The notes beneath the pieces are model-generated. The model had not been told where the DNA came from, made no database searches, and was given only the letters and a program-made list of their open reading frames with translations. Of a stretch of DNA of 64,000 nucleotides, positions 16,839 through 27,621 are shown piece by piece. Source of the DNA: Pseudosulfitobacter pseudonitzschiae (lineage in GTDB: Bacteria; Pseudomonadota; Alphaproteobacteria; Rhodobacterales; Rhodobacteraceae); NCBI RefSeq assembly GCF_002222635.1, contig NZ_CP022415.1:682001-746000 (forward strand). Direction: 5' to 3'. How positions within the stretch are numbered: position 1 is the first letter of the stretch; each line of letters begins with the position of its first letter. A program made the position numbers and the translations under genes.

Positions 16839-18887
16839 ATGTTCAAAAAGATCCTGATCGCCAACCGCGGTGAAATCGCCTGCCGCGTCATCAAGACAGC
16901 GCGCAAGATGGGCATCCAGACGGTTGCCATCTACTCCGACGCCGACCGCAACGCGCTGCACGTGGAAATGGCCGACGAGGCTGTGCACATCGGCCCGTCG
17001 CCTGCCAACCAGTCCTATATCGTCATCGACAAGGTGATGGAGGCAGTCAAATCCTCGGGCGCACAGGCGGTCCACCCCGGCTACGGGTTCCTGTCCGAAA
17101 ATTCGAAATTCGCCGAGGCGCTGGACGCCGCCGGTGTCGCCTTTGTCGGCCCGCCCGTGGGCGCAATCGAAAAGATGGGCGACAAGATCACTTCGAAGAA
17201 AATCGCCCAAGAGGCAGGCGTCAGCACAGTTCCGGGCTATATGGGTCTGATCGACGACGCCGAACACGCGGTCAAGATCGCGACCGAGGTCGGCTATCCT
17301 GTGATGATCAAGGCCAGCGCAGGCGGCGGTGGCAAGGGCATGCGCATCGCGTGGAACGACGACGAGGCCCGCGAAGGGTTCCAGTCGTCCAAGAACGAGG
17401 CCGCCAACAGCTTTGGCGACGACCGGATTTTCATCGAAAAATTCGTGACCCAACCGCGCCACATCGAAATTCAGGTGCTGTGCGACAGCCACGGCAACGG
17501 CATCTATCTTGGCGAACGCGAATGTTCGATCCAGCGCCGCAACCAGAAGGTTGTCGAAGAGGCGCCCAGCCCCTTTCTTGACGAGGCGACCCGCCGCGCG
17601 ATGGGCGAACAGGCCGTCGCCCTTGCGCAGGCGGTGGATTACGCCAGTGCAGGCACCGTCGAATTCATCGTCGACGGCGACAAGAACTTCTACTTCCTCG
17701 AAATGAACACCCGTTTGCAGGTGGAACACCCTGTGACCGAACTGATCACCGGCGTCGATCTGGTTGAACAGATGATCCGCGTCGCCAACGGCGAGGCGCT
17801 GAGCATCACCCAGGACGACGTAAAGCTGAACGGCTGGGCCATCGAAAACCGGCTCTATGCCGAAGACCCCTATCGCGGCTTCCTGCCGTCGATCGGCCGT
17901 CTGACCCGCTATCGTCCCCCCGCCGAGGTCGCCGCAGGTCCACTGCTGACCAACGACAAATGGCAGGGCAATGCAGCATCCGGCCCCGTTGCCGTGCGCA
18001 ATGACACCGGCGTGTTCGAGGGTGGCGAGATCAGCATGTATTACGACCCGATGATCGCCAAACTGTGCACATGGGCCCCCACCCGCGCCGAGGCCATCGA
18101 GGCGATGCGCGTCGCCCTCGACAGCTTCGAGGTCGAGGGTATCGGGCACAACCTGCCGTTCCTGTCCGCCGTGATGGACCACCCGATCTTCATCAAGGGC
18201 GAGATGACCACCGCCTTTATCGCCGAGGAATATCCCGACGGGTTCGAAGGGGTCGAACTGCCCGAAACCGACCTAAAACGCATCGCCGCTGCCACCGCAG
18301 CGATGAACCGTATTAGCGAAATCCGCCGTGCGCGTGTGTCGGGCCGGATGGACAACCACGAACGCAAGGTCGGCACCGACTGGAACGTGACCCTTCAGGG
18401 CCATTCGTTCGACGTGACCATCAGCGCCGCCGACAGCGCAGGGGCCACTGTTACCTTTGACAGCGGCACCAGCCTGCGGGTGCAGGGGGATTGGACCCCC
18501 GGCGATCAGCTGGCCAAGATGACGGTGGGCGATGCGCCCCTTGTGCTGAAGGTCGGCAAGATCAGCGGCGGTTTTCGCATCCGCACCCGTGGCGCTGACC
18601 TCAAGGTGCATGTGCGCACCCCGCGTCAGGCCGAACTGGCGCGACTGATGCCCGAAAAACTGCCGCCCGACACGTCCAAACTGCTGCTGTGCCCGATGCC
18701 GGGGCTGGTGGTCAAACTGGACGTGGCCGAGGGCGATCAGGTGCAAGAGGGTCAGGCCATTTGCACCATCGAGGCGATGAAGATGGAAAACATCCTGCGC
18801 GCCGAAAAGGCGGGCATCGTGTCCAAGGTCAACGCCAGCGCGGGCGACAGCCTTGCGGTGGACGATGTCATCATGGAATTCGAATAA
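16839..18887 (+). CDS. pccA: PccA, propionyl-CoA carboxylase alpha (biotin) subunit
   Basis: The 682-residue subunit carries biotin carboxylase and biotin carrier functions. The N-terminal domain opens with KKILIANRGEIACRV; the ATP-grasp glycine-rich loop GGGGKGM is near residues 162-168; the metal and active-site region EMNTRLQVEHPVTE is near 290. The middle BT domain precedes the C-terminal biotinyl domain, where EAMKMEN places the biotinylated lysine at K648. It works with PccB to make methylmalonyl-CoA for the mutase encoded downstream. The terminator directly upstream means it needs its own promoter or read-through. Length is normal for the family. Confidence 0.95.
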   Translation: MFKKILIANRGEIACRVIKTARKMGIQTVAIYSDADRNALHVEMADEAVHIGPSPANQSYIVIDKVMEAVKSSGAQAVHPGYGFLSENSKFAEALDAAGVAFVGPPVGAIEKMGDKITSKKIAQEAGVSTVPGYMGLIDDAEHAVKIATEVGYPVMIKASAGGGGKGMRIAWNDDEAREGFQSSKNEAANSFGDDRIFIEKFVTQPRHIEIQVLCDSHGNGIYLGERECSIQRRNQKVVEEAPSPFLDEATRRAMGEQAVALAQAVDYASAGTVEFIVDGDKNFYFLEMNTRLQVEHPVTELITGVDLVEQMIRVANGEALSITQDDVKLNGWAIENRLYAEDPYRGFLPSIGRLTRYRPPAEVAAGPLLTNDKWQGNAASGPVAVRNDTGVFEGGEISMYYDPMIAKLCTWAPTRAEAIEAMRVALDSFEVEGIGHNLPFLSAVMDHPIFIKGEMTTAFIAEEYPDGFEGVELPETDLKRIAAATAAMNRISEIRRARVSGRMDNHERKVGTDWNVTLQGHSFDVTISAADSAGATVTFDSGTSLRVQGDWTPGDQLAKMTVGDAPLVLKVGKISGGFRIRTRGADLKVHVRTPRQAELARLMPEKLPPDTSKLLLCPMPGLVVKLDVAEGDQVQEGQAICTIEAMKMENILRAEKAGIVSKVNASAGDSLAVDDVIMEFE

Positions 18888-18896
18888 GCCGCGATG

Positions 18897-18931
18897 GCCC
18901 GTGTTGCGTTGCATAACGCCCGCACACGGGC
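18897..18931. terminator. hairpin between pccA and the convergent DUF4174 gene
   Basis: GCCCGTGT (18897-18904) pairs with ACACGGGC (18924-18931), and an inner GCGTT-GCAT-AACGC stem extends it. It is placed to end transcription from both converging genes, though no T run follows. Confidence 0.5.
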
Positions 18932-18940
18932 TTCGACGGG

Positions 18941-19390
18941 TCAACCTTCGGGCTGGGCCGCACCGCGCAATTCCTGCTGGCGTGTCGGTGTCTTGTCGAT
19001 GCTGCGGGTGATCTCGCGCACATCCCACGGAAATGGCTTGCGCTGCATCACGTCGCCGTCTTTGTCGATCAGCGCCATCATGTATCCGCGCGGGCGCAAT
19101 TTCTGCCGCAGTTCGGACCGTGCATCGGGGTCGGTATCCAGCAACACGACCACATCGCGTTCCAGCAAATCTTCGGCGCGGGCACGCAGCAGCGCCACCT
19201 GTTCGATGTATTTGGGGTCGGCGGGGCTGTCGGCAAAGACGACGATGGGCCGGTTAGTCCAGACAAATTGCCGCAAATCCGTTTCGGCCGCCGTGGCGAA
19301 AAGCTGTTCGGCAGCCGTCGGGGTGGTGTCTTCGGCCATGGCCGGAAATGCGCCAAGTGCGATAAAAACGAGCGGAATAAGTCTTTTCAT
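18941..19390 (-). CDS. periplasmic DUF4174 domain protein
   Basis: The 149-residue protein starts at ATG 19390 with AACAGGAGAGACC upstream. A signal peptide (residues 1-19, ending FPAMAE) leads into a thioredoxin-like fold typical of DUF4174: FVWTNRPIVVFADSPADPKYIEQ, a helix, DVVVLLDTDPDARSELRQKLR, then GYMMALIDKDGDVMQRKPFPWDVREI. The thioredoxin CxxC is absent, as usual in this family. Function unknown, probably in the periplasm. It converges with pccA across a shared hairpin. Confidence 0.85.
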   Translation of the reverse strand: MKRLIPLVFIALGAFPAMAEDTTPTAAEQLFATAAETDLRQFVWTNRPIVVFADSPADPKYIEQVALLRARAEDLLERDVVVLLDTDPDARSELRQKLRPRGYMMALIDKDGDVMQRKPFPWDVREITRSIDKTPTRQQELRGAAQPEG

Positions 19391-20462
19391 GGTCTCTCCT
19401 GTTATCCCTAAGATAAGCATTTGCGCGGCAAATTCGATGCACAAAGTGGTCAACAGCGTGATTAAATCCTCTGTAACGGGTGCGGGCGCATGATCCGCTG
19501 GCCCCTGCCTGTATTTTCTTCCGTTTTCCGGATCGGGGCGCATGTCTTGCGAAAGGACAACAGCCCGATGGACGTAATCCTGCATCTTGGCGCGCATCGC
19601 ACCGGTTCGACCAGCTTTCAGGATGCGTTGCGGCGCAATGCGGGCAGGCTCGCCGATGCCAGTGTCGGGTTCTGGGGGCCACGGCGCACGCGCGGCGGCT
19701 TGCTTTCGGGTGCGCTGCCGCAACCCGGATTTGATCCGGTGCGTGCCACCCGCCGTGCCAAGGGGCGGGTGCGGATGCAACTGGACCAGACAGCGGCCAG
19801 CGGCCTGTCGGCCCTGTTGATCAGCGACGAGAACATGATCGGCTCGGTGCGTTCGAACATACGCAACCGTACCCTCTATGCCGACATCGGCGATCGCATG
19901 GCCCGCTATGCGCAGGTCTTTGACGGGCGCATCACACGCATCGTGCTGAACATTCGCGCGCTGGATTTGTGGTGGTCCTCGGCCATTGCTTACGGCGTGT
20001 CGCGCGGCGCGCCGGTGCCGGACTATCAGGCGCTGAACCGCATCGCACAAGCGCGCCGCAGTTGGCGTGACGTGATCACCGATCTGGCCTGCGCCATGCC
20101 CCATGTCGATCTGCGCATTCTGCCTTTCGAAGTTTTCGCTGGCCGCACCGGAGCCATCCTTGACGCGGGGGCGGGCTGCACCGTCGCTTTGCCCGCGCAA
20201 GGCGACTGGCTGAACCGCTCCCCCGACGTTGCCGCCCTGCGCGACCTTCTGGCCGCGCGCGGTGGTATCGCCGCGCAGGCCGTCACTGGCTCGGGCCGCT
20301 GGACCCCTTTTACCCCCGAACACTCCGCCGCTTTGCGCGCCGCCTATGCCGACGATCTGGCATGGCTCGCGGCGGGCGCGGACGGGCTTGCATCACTGAC
20401 ACAGGATCCGGAGCGCACAAGAGCGGGACAAACCCTGCCGTGCGTCCCACAGACAGAAGGAC

Positions 20463-22613
<2,151 letters not shown>

Positions 22614-22666
22614 TGCCAACACGGGCCGCGCTGTTACAGGGCGGCCCCAAAATCAGGACCACACAG

Positions 22667-23290
22667 ATGATGCAGTTCGATCACATCGCCATCGCAGGGG
22701 CGACATTGGCCGAAGCCACAGCCTACGTCGAAGACGCGCTTGGCGTATCCATGCAGGCGGGTGGCGAACATGCGGTGTTTCACACGCACAACACGCTGCT
22801 GGGTTTGGCGGACGGCCTCTATCTGGAAGCGATTGCAATCAACCCCGATGCGCCGGTGCCGGATCGTGCGCGCTGGTTCGACCTTGACCGGTTCAGCGGC
22901 CCCGCGCGGCTGACCAACTGGATCTGTCGCTGCGATGATATGGATGCGCTGCTGGCGCAGATACCCGCGCTTGCGCCCGACGGGGCAGGGCGGCCTGTCG
23001 ATCTGCAACGCGGCGATCTACGCTGGCGCATGGCGGTGCCTGACAGCGGGGTACTGCCCTTCGACAATTGCTGGCCCGCGTTGATCCAGTGGCAGACCAG
23101 CCAGCACCCCGCACAGCGTCTTGCCGCCAGCGGTGTGCGCCTGACGCGCTTGATCGTGACGCATCCGCGGGCGGATGACCTGCGCGCGGCTTTGGCCCCG
23201 ATGCTGGACGACGCCCGCGTCGTCTTTGACGCAGGCCCCGCCGCTCTGCACGCCGAATTCGACACACCCCATGGGCCACGCACCCTATGA
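22667..23290 (+). CDS. VOC-family (glyoxalase-like) protein
   Basis: From ATG 22667 (AGGA upstream) the protein has 207 residues. It opens with QFDHIAIAGATLAEATAYVEDALGV, the usual first strand and helix of a VOC/glyoxalase fold with a metal-type histidine, and contains GLADGLYLEAIAI, the second strand with the acidic ligand. It fits the larger glyoxalase-like-domain group often annotated without known substrate. It overlaps the next acetyltransferase gene by 4 bases (ATGA). Position directly after mcm is common but not proof of a link to methylmalonyl-CoA. Confidence 0.75.
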   Translation: MMQFDHIAIAGATLAEATAYVEDALGVSMQAGGEHAVFHTHNTLLGLADGLYLEAIAINPDAPVPDRARWFDLDRFSGPARLTNWICRCDDMDALLAQIPALAPDGAGRPVDLQRGDLRWRMAVPDSGVLPFDNCWPALIQWQTSQHPAQRLAASGVRLTRLIVTHPRADDLRAALAPMLDDARVVFDAGPAALHAEFDTPHGPRTL

Positions 23291-23772
23291 TCCGCGCCGC
23301 CATCCCTGCCGATGCCCCCGCCATTGCAGCCATCTGGAACGCGGTGATCGCATTGCCGCATATCACCTTCACCACCGACACCAAAAGCGACGCTGCGGTG
23401 GCACAACTGATTGTCGAGCGCGCAGGCGCCTTTTGGGTGGCCGAGCGGGCCGGTACCGTTGCAGGCTTTGCCACCTTCGGCAGCTTTCGCGGCGGTCCGG
23501 GCTATCGGCACACGGCTGAACATTCCGTCATGCTGGGCCGCGACGCGCGGGGGCACGGCATGGGCCGTGCGCTGATGGCTGCAGTGGAATCAGGTGCCGT
23601 GGTCCGCGACGTGCATCTGCTGGTCGCAGGCATCAGCGGCGGCAATCCCGACGCCGTGGCGTTTCACGACCGCCTCGGATTTGCGCAGTCCGGCAAGATT
23701 CCGCAAGCAGGGCGCAAGGGCGGCCAGTGGTATGACCTAATCTTGATGCACAAATTGCTATTCCCGTCCTGA
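23287..23772 (+). CDS. GNAT-family N-acetyltransferase
   Basis: The 161-residue protein shows the GNAT pattern: IRAAIPADAPAIAAIWNAVI at the N-terminus, VAGFATFGSFRGGPGYRHTAEHSVML as the central strands, and the acetyl-CoA loop RDARGHGMGRALM at about residues 85-97, ending with the FHDRLGF strand-helix. The layout resembles phosphinothricin-type acetyltransferases, which act on the amino group of small molecules. Start ATG 23287 overlaps the VOC gene stop. Substrate unknown. Confidence 0.85.
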   Translation: MIRAAIPADAPAIAAIWNAVIALPHITFTTDTKSDAAVAQLIVERAGAFWVAERAGTVAGFATFGSFRGGPGYRHTAEHSVMLGRDARGHGMGRALMAAVESGAVVRDVHLLVAGISGGNPDAVAFHDRLGFAQSGKIPQAGRKGGQWYDLILMHKLLFPS

Positions 23773-23803
23773 CACCGCCGCCCGACATCTCTATGGTGCG
23801 CCC

Positions 23804-24496
23804 ATGTCGATCTGGACCCGCATAACCGAAGCGCTCAGCGCCCTGACCGCAGGCGAAGGCCTGTCGGCGGTGTTCGACCGCTTGCGCACGCCGCCCGAAC
23901 GGTCCGTGGGCTTTGCCATCGCCGTCATCGCGCTGTCGGCCAAGATGGCCAAGGCCGACGGGCAGGTGACCCGCGCCGAAGTCATGGCCTTTCGCGAGGT
24001 GTTCCACATCGCCCCCGAAGACGAAGCAGGGGCGGCGCGCGTGTTCAATCTGGCGCGGCAGGACGTTGCGGGCTTTGATGTCTACGCCCGACGCATCCAG
24101 ATCATGTTCCGCGACCAACCCGAAACGCTCTATGACCTGATGGAGGGGCTGTTTCACATAGCGATGGCCGACGGCCACTATCATGATGCCGAAGCTGCAT
24201 TTTTGGAACAGGTCGCCGATATTTTCAAATTGTCGCCCACGCGCTTCGCCGCACTCAAGGCGCGCGCGGTGCCCGATCAGGCCTGCGATCCCTATACCGT
24301 GCTGGGGGTAGAGTGTAATGCCGATCTGCCCACCGTCCGCGCGGCATGGCGCAAGCTGGTGCGCGAGAATCACCCGGACGCGCTGATCTCGCGCGGCCTG
24401 CCCGAAGAGGCGATCTGCATGGCGCAAAAACGTATGATCGAAATCAACCGCGCATGGGCAGAAATTCAGGAAACGACCACCTCCGGCGCGGCCTGA
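23804..24496 (+). CDS. DjlA-like co-chaperone (TerB + J domain)
   Basis: The 230-residue protein has a TerB-like helical domain at about residues 35-150 (IALSAKMAKADGQVTRAEV, and a repeat at GLFHIAMADGHYHDAEAAF) and a C-terminal J domain from about 165 (CDPYTVLGV...AAWRKLVRENHPD, with the HPD motif that stimulates DnaK). It lacks the N-terminal membrane anchor of enteric DjlA, so it is probably cytosolic. Its TGA overlaps the ATG of the next gene by one base. Confidence 0.85.
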   Translation: MSIWTRITEALSALTAGEGLSAVFDRLRTPPERSVGFAIAVIALSAKMAKADGQVTRAEVMAFREVFHIAPEDEAGAARVFNLARQDVAGFDVYARRIQIMFRDQPETLYDLMEGLFHIAMADGHYHDAEAAFLEQVADIFKLSPTRFAALKARAVPDQACDPYTVLGVECNADLPTVRAAWRKLVRENHPDALISRGLPEEAICMAQKRMIEINRAWAEIQETTTSGAA

Positions 24497-25524
24497 TGCG
24501 GCTGGCCACCTATAACGTCGAATGGTTCAACGCGCTGTTTGACGACGACGGCACCCCGCTGTCCGATGACGAAATGTCGGGCCGCTACCAGATCACCCGC
24601 GCGAAGCAACTCGAAGCGCTTGGCATCGTGTTCACCGCCCTTGACGCCGACGCGGTGATGATCATCGAAGCCCCCGACCACAACCGCCGCCGCGATACCG
24701 TCCGCGCGTTGGAAAACTTTGCGCAGCTGTTCGATCTGCGCGCCCGCCGTGCGGTTACCGGTTTCCTGAACGACACCCAGCAAGAGATTGCGCTGCTCTA
24801 TGATCCGGACAGGCTGTCGGCCACGCACGACCCCGTCGGCCACGACACCGGCAAAAAGGGTGCCACGGATGCGCCGCGTTTCGACAGCACCTTTCGCATT
24901 GATCTGGATGTGGATGACAAACAGGATTTGATCCGCTTCTCGAAACCGCCGCTGGAACTGGCCATGCGCAGCCACGCCACGGGGTTCGAATTTCGGGTGA
25001 TCGGCGCGCATCTGAAATCCAAAGCCCCCCACGGTGCCACCACCCGCGACGAGATCATGCGCCATTCTATAGCCAACCGCCGCAAGCAACTGGCCCAAGC
25101 GATCTGGCTGCGCGCGCGCATCACCGATCACCTTGCCGCGGGCACGCCGTTGATCGTAATGGGCGATATGAACGACGGTCCGGGACTGGACGAGTTCGAA
25201 CATCTCTTTGGCCGTTCGTCGGTCGAAATCCTGCTGGGTGGCGACGACCAGCTGCAGCTTTACGACCCCCACGCGCGTCTGGCCCTTGGCCGTCGTCTGG
25301 GCGTTATGCCCACAACCGCCCGCTTCTGGATTCGCCCCGAGAAACGCTTTTTACAGGCGCTGCTCGACTATATCATGATCTCGTCCGACCTGCGCGCCCG
25401 CGCGCCCGACTGGCGCATCTGGCACCCGCTGGACGATCCCGATTGCTGGCAGGTACCTGAATTGCGTGATGCGCTGGTCACCGCATCCGATCACTTTCCG
25501 GTCACGCTGGACATCGACATGTAA
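24496..25524 (+). CDS. endonuclease/exonuclease/phosphatase-family protein
   Basis: The 342-residue protein starts at ATG 24496. EEP-fold landmarks are ATYNVEWFNALF (first catalytic asparagine), VMIIEAPDH (metal-binding glutamate), VIGAHLKSK (histidine), VMGDMNDGPG (catalytic D and N) and the terminal SDHFPVTLDI (D-H). The family cleaves phosphodiester or phosphomonoester bonds in nucleic acids or lipids. No signal peptide is seen. It is co-directional and one base overlapping with the DjlA-like gene. Confidence 0.85.
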   Translation: MRLATYNVEWFNALFDDDGTPLSDDEMSGRYQITRAKQLEALGIVFTALDADAVMIIEAPDHNRRRDTVRALENFAQLFDLRARRAVTGFLNDTQQEIALLYDPDRLSATHDPVGHDTGKKGATDAPRFDSTFRIDLDVDDKQDLIRFSKPPLELAMRSHATGFEFRVIGAHLKSKAPHGATTRDEIMRHSIANRRKQLAQAIWLRARITDHLAAGTPLIVMGDMNDGPGLDEFEHLFGRSSVEILLGGDDQLQLYDPHARLALGRRLGVMPTTARFWIRPEKRFLQALLDYIMISSDLRARAPDWRIWHPLDDPDCWQVPELRDALVTASDHFPVTLDIDM

Positions 25525-25566
25525 CGTCCACTTTGAAATGTTACGTTTTGCCCCCATATTGGGCAC

Positions 25567-25923
25567 ATGAAACATTTGCTTATCCCCGTGACGTTGGTGG
25601 CCGCTTTGGCCACCCCGTCTTTTGCGCAGGACGATGGCGATGGCCTGTCCTTGATGGAACGCGGTGCCAGAATGTTCATGGAGGGAATCATGAAAGAAAT
25701 GGAGCCCGCCATCGACGATCTGGGTGGGCTGGTCGACGAATTCGGCCCCGCCATGCGCGGCTTTGCCCAAGAGATGGGCCCGGCATTGCGCGATCTGATG
25801 CAGCAGGTCGAAGACTGGAGCGTCTACGACGCCCCCGAAATCCTGCCCAACGGCGATATCATCATCCGCCGCAAACCCGACGCGCCGGAATACGTGCCCA
25901 AGGACGGCGAAATCGACATTTGA
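25567..25923 (+). CDS. secreted acidic helical protein of unknown function
   Basis: The 118-residue protein has a cleavable signal peptide (residues 1-21, ending PSFAQ). The mature part is helical and methionine-rich (SLMERGARMFMEGIMKEMEPAIDDLGGLVDEFGPAMRG, given here in pieces across residues 28-65), then a short strand region with EILPNGDIIIRRKP. It is likely periplasmic. Homologous-looking proteins in this group sometimes carry an ATPase label, but no P-loop is present. Its stop is 37 bases from the converging ppx stop. Confidence 0.65.
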   Translation: MKHLLIPVTLVAALATPSFAQDDGDGLSLMERGARMFMEGIMKEMEPAIDDLGGLVDEFGPAMRGFAQEMGPALRDLMQQVEDWSVYDAPEILPNGDIIIRRKPDAPEYVPKDGEIDI

Positions 25924-25959
25924 GGGCGCCACCGGCCCAGCAGTTTCAACCCGGCGGCC

Positions 25960-27546
25960 TTATCCGCGCGGCGTGCGCCTACGGGTCTTCACCGTCAGAT
26001 CGGCACCCATACTGCTTGCCAGCGATTCCAGCCGCGCCTCTGCGACCTCGCCATAAAGCGGCAGAACGGCGGGCGACAGGTGCAGTTCCAGCTGCTTTTT
26101 CTTAGGATACCAGCGAAATTCACCGCGATCGGCGTCCTTTTGCATCCAGAACATCGCGCCGAACCGCATCGCCTTGCCCAAAATCTCGGCGTCCAGACAG
26201 GTCTTTTCGTCCAGCACGTCATACAGGTTCTCGAACGGCGTGCCTTCGCGTTTGTTGGAATAGCGGTGCAACAGGGCCAGCCCCAGAAAAATCCGTTCTG
26301 AATGCTTCAGCCCGCCAAGGTTGGCCCGTGTGGCGTTGTCGAAACAGACTTCGGCGCGGTAATCGGGGTGGGCGCGCCAACTGACGTCGTGCAGCAGGCA
26401 GGCCGCCTTGATCAGCCGTTTGCGCTGGACTGGCGCGGATTTGAACAGCGGCATTATGAATTCGTACAGCGTCCGGCCAAAACCGGGCAGGCGGGAATCC
26501 TTGGCCTCGGCAAAGCGGCAGGCCTCGATCAGCGGATCACGGTCGCGCAGGCGCTGGGGCATCTGTTCATACAGCAGCCCCTCGCGGATACCATAGGACG
26601 ACACCGCAATATCCTTGGGCTTGAATGTGCGCACCAGCCGCGACAGCACTTCCGCGGCTAGCGGCACCAACCCCATCCGTTGCGCCGAGATGCCGCATTT
26701 GTTGCGCAGATCTTCGGGGTCGCTTTCCGCGATAAAGTTCACGGTCTTGGCCACGCCTGCGGGCGTCATGCGGTATTCGTGCAGCACATGCAGCGGATAA
26801 TTGCGCCGGTACATATCAATGCGCGCAATCGCCCGCCACGACCCGCCGACCAGAAACAGCCGGTCGCGCTGGATGCCCATTGCCTCTTGCAACTGGTCCA
26901 TTACTGCGGCGATATGATCGCGGCGGCCCTTTTTGCCGCCCTTGACGTCCACCAGCTTCAGCGGACCCAGTTGCGATGTCTCGCGTCGGCCCACGCGCCC
27001 GCCGGAAATCTCGGCCAGTTCCATCGACGACCCGCCAATGTCACAGACCAGACCATAGGCACCGGGCCAGCCCAAAAGCACCCCCTGCGCCGACAAACGC
27101 GCCTCTTCGCGCCCGTCGATGACCCAGATGCGCAATCCGGTTTCGCGCAGCACATCGGCGCAAAACTCCGCACCGTCTGAGGCATCGCGCACCGCCGCCG
27201 TGGCCACCAGCGTCAGTTCGGGCAGATCCATACCGTCGGCCAGATGTTTGAACCGGATCAGCGCCGCCAGCGCACGCTTGCGCCCCGCAGGGTTCAACGT
27301 GCCGCTTTCGCTCAGACCCGCGCCCAGCGCACACATGATCTTTTCGTTGTAGAAATAGGCAGGGCTTCGGGCAGCACCATCAAACACCACCAGCCGGACC
27401 GAGTTCGATCCGATGTCGACCACGCCCACACGCGACAGCGCTCGCGCGCCGGGATCCTGGAACAGCGGACGCCCGAACGGCCCCCAGTCATGTTTGCCCA
27501 CAGAATCGGTTGCCAGCGCAGTCGAAGGCTCGGTCTGATCGGTCAT
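25960..27546 (-). CDS. ppx: Ppx/GppA exopolyphosphatase
   Basis: The 528-residue cytosolic enzyme removes terminal phosphate from polyphosphate. The actin-like ASKHA fold is marked by VGVVDIGSNSVRLVVFD (phosphate-1 loop), TAAVRDASDG, GLVCDIGGSSMELAEI (phosphate-2 loop) and VSSYGIREGLLYEQM. The C-terminal helical region has LLHDVSWRAHPDYR, an HD-like element found in the longer Ppx proteins. It lies downstream of ppk on the same strand with 75 bases between the genes, so synthesis and breakdown of polyphosphate are encoded together. Confidence 0.93.
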   Translation of the reverse strand: MTDQTEPSTALATDSVGKHDWGPFGRPLFQDPGARALSRVGVVDIGSNSVRLVVFDGAARSPAYFYNEKIMCALGAGLSESGTLNPAGRKRALAALIRFKHLADGMDLPELTLVATAAVRDASDGAEFCADVLRETGLRIWVIDGREEARLSAQGVLLGWPGAYGLVCDIGGSSMELAEISGGRVGRRETSQLGPLKLVDVKGGKKGRRDHIAAVMDQLQEAMGIQRDRLFLVGGSWRAIARIDMYRRNYPLHVLHEYRMTPAGVAKTVNFIAESDPEDLRNKCGISAQRMGLVPLAAEVLSRLVRTFKPKDIAVSSYGIREGLLYEQMPQRLRDRDPLIEACRFAEAKDSRLPGFGRTLYEFIMPLFKSAPVQRKRLIKAACLLHDVSWRAHPDYRAEVCFDNATRANLGGLKHSERIFLGLALLHRYSNKREGTPFENLYDVLDEKTCLDAEILGKAMRFGAMFWMQKDADRGEFRWYPKKKQLELHLSPAVLPLYGEVAEARLESLASSMGADLTVKTRRRTPRG

Positions 27547-27621
27547 TAGATTCCCTATGGCCCGCCGCAGTGTCGTTGCCGAACATGACCCACAGGGGTC
27601 GCGGGGTCAATCAGTCCCCCG

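Noticed and set aside
16698-18182. 494-residue open frame antisense to pccA
   Set aside because: Valine/histidine/aspartate-rich shadow of the pccA codons, no start signal.
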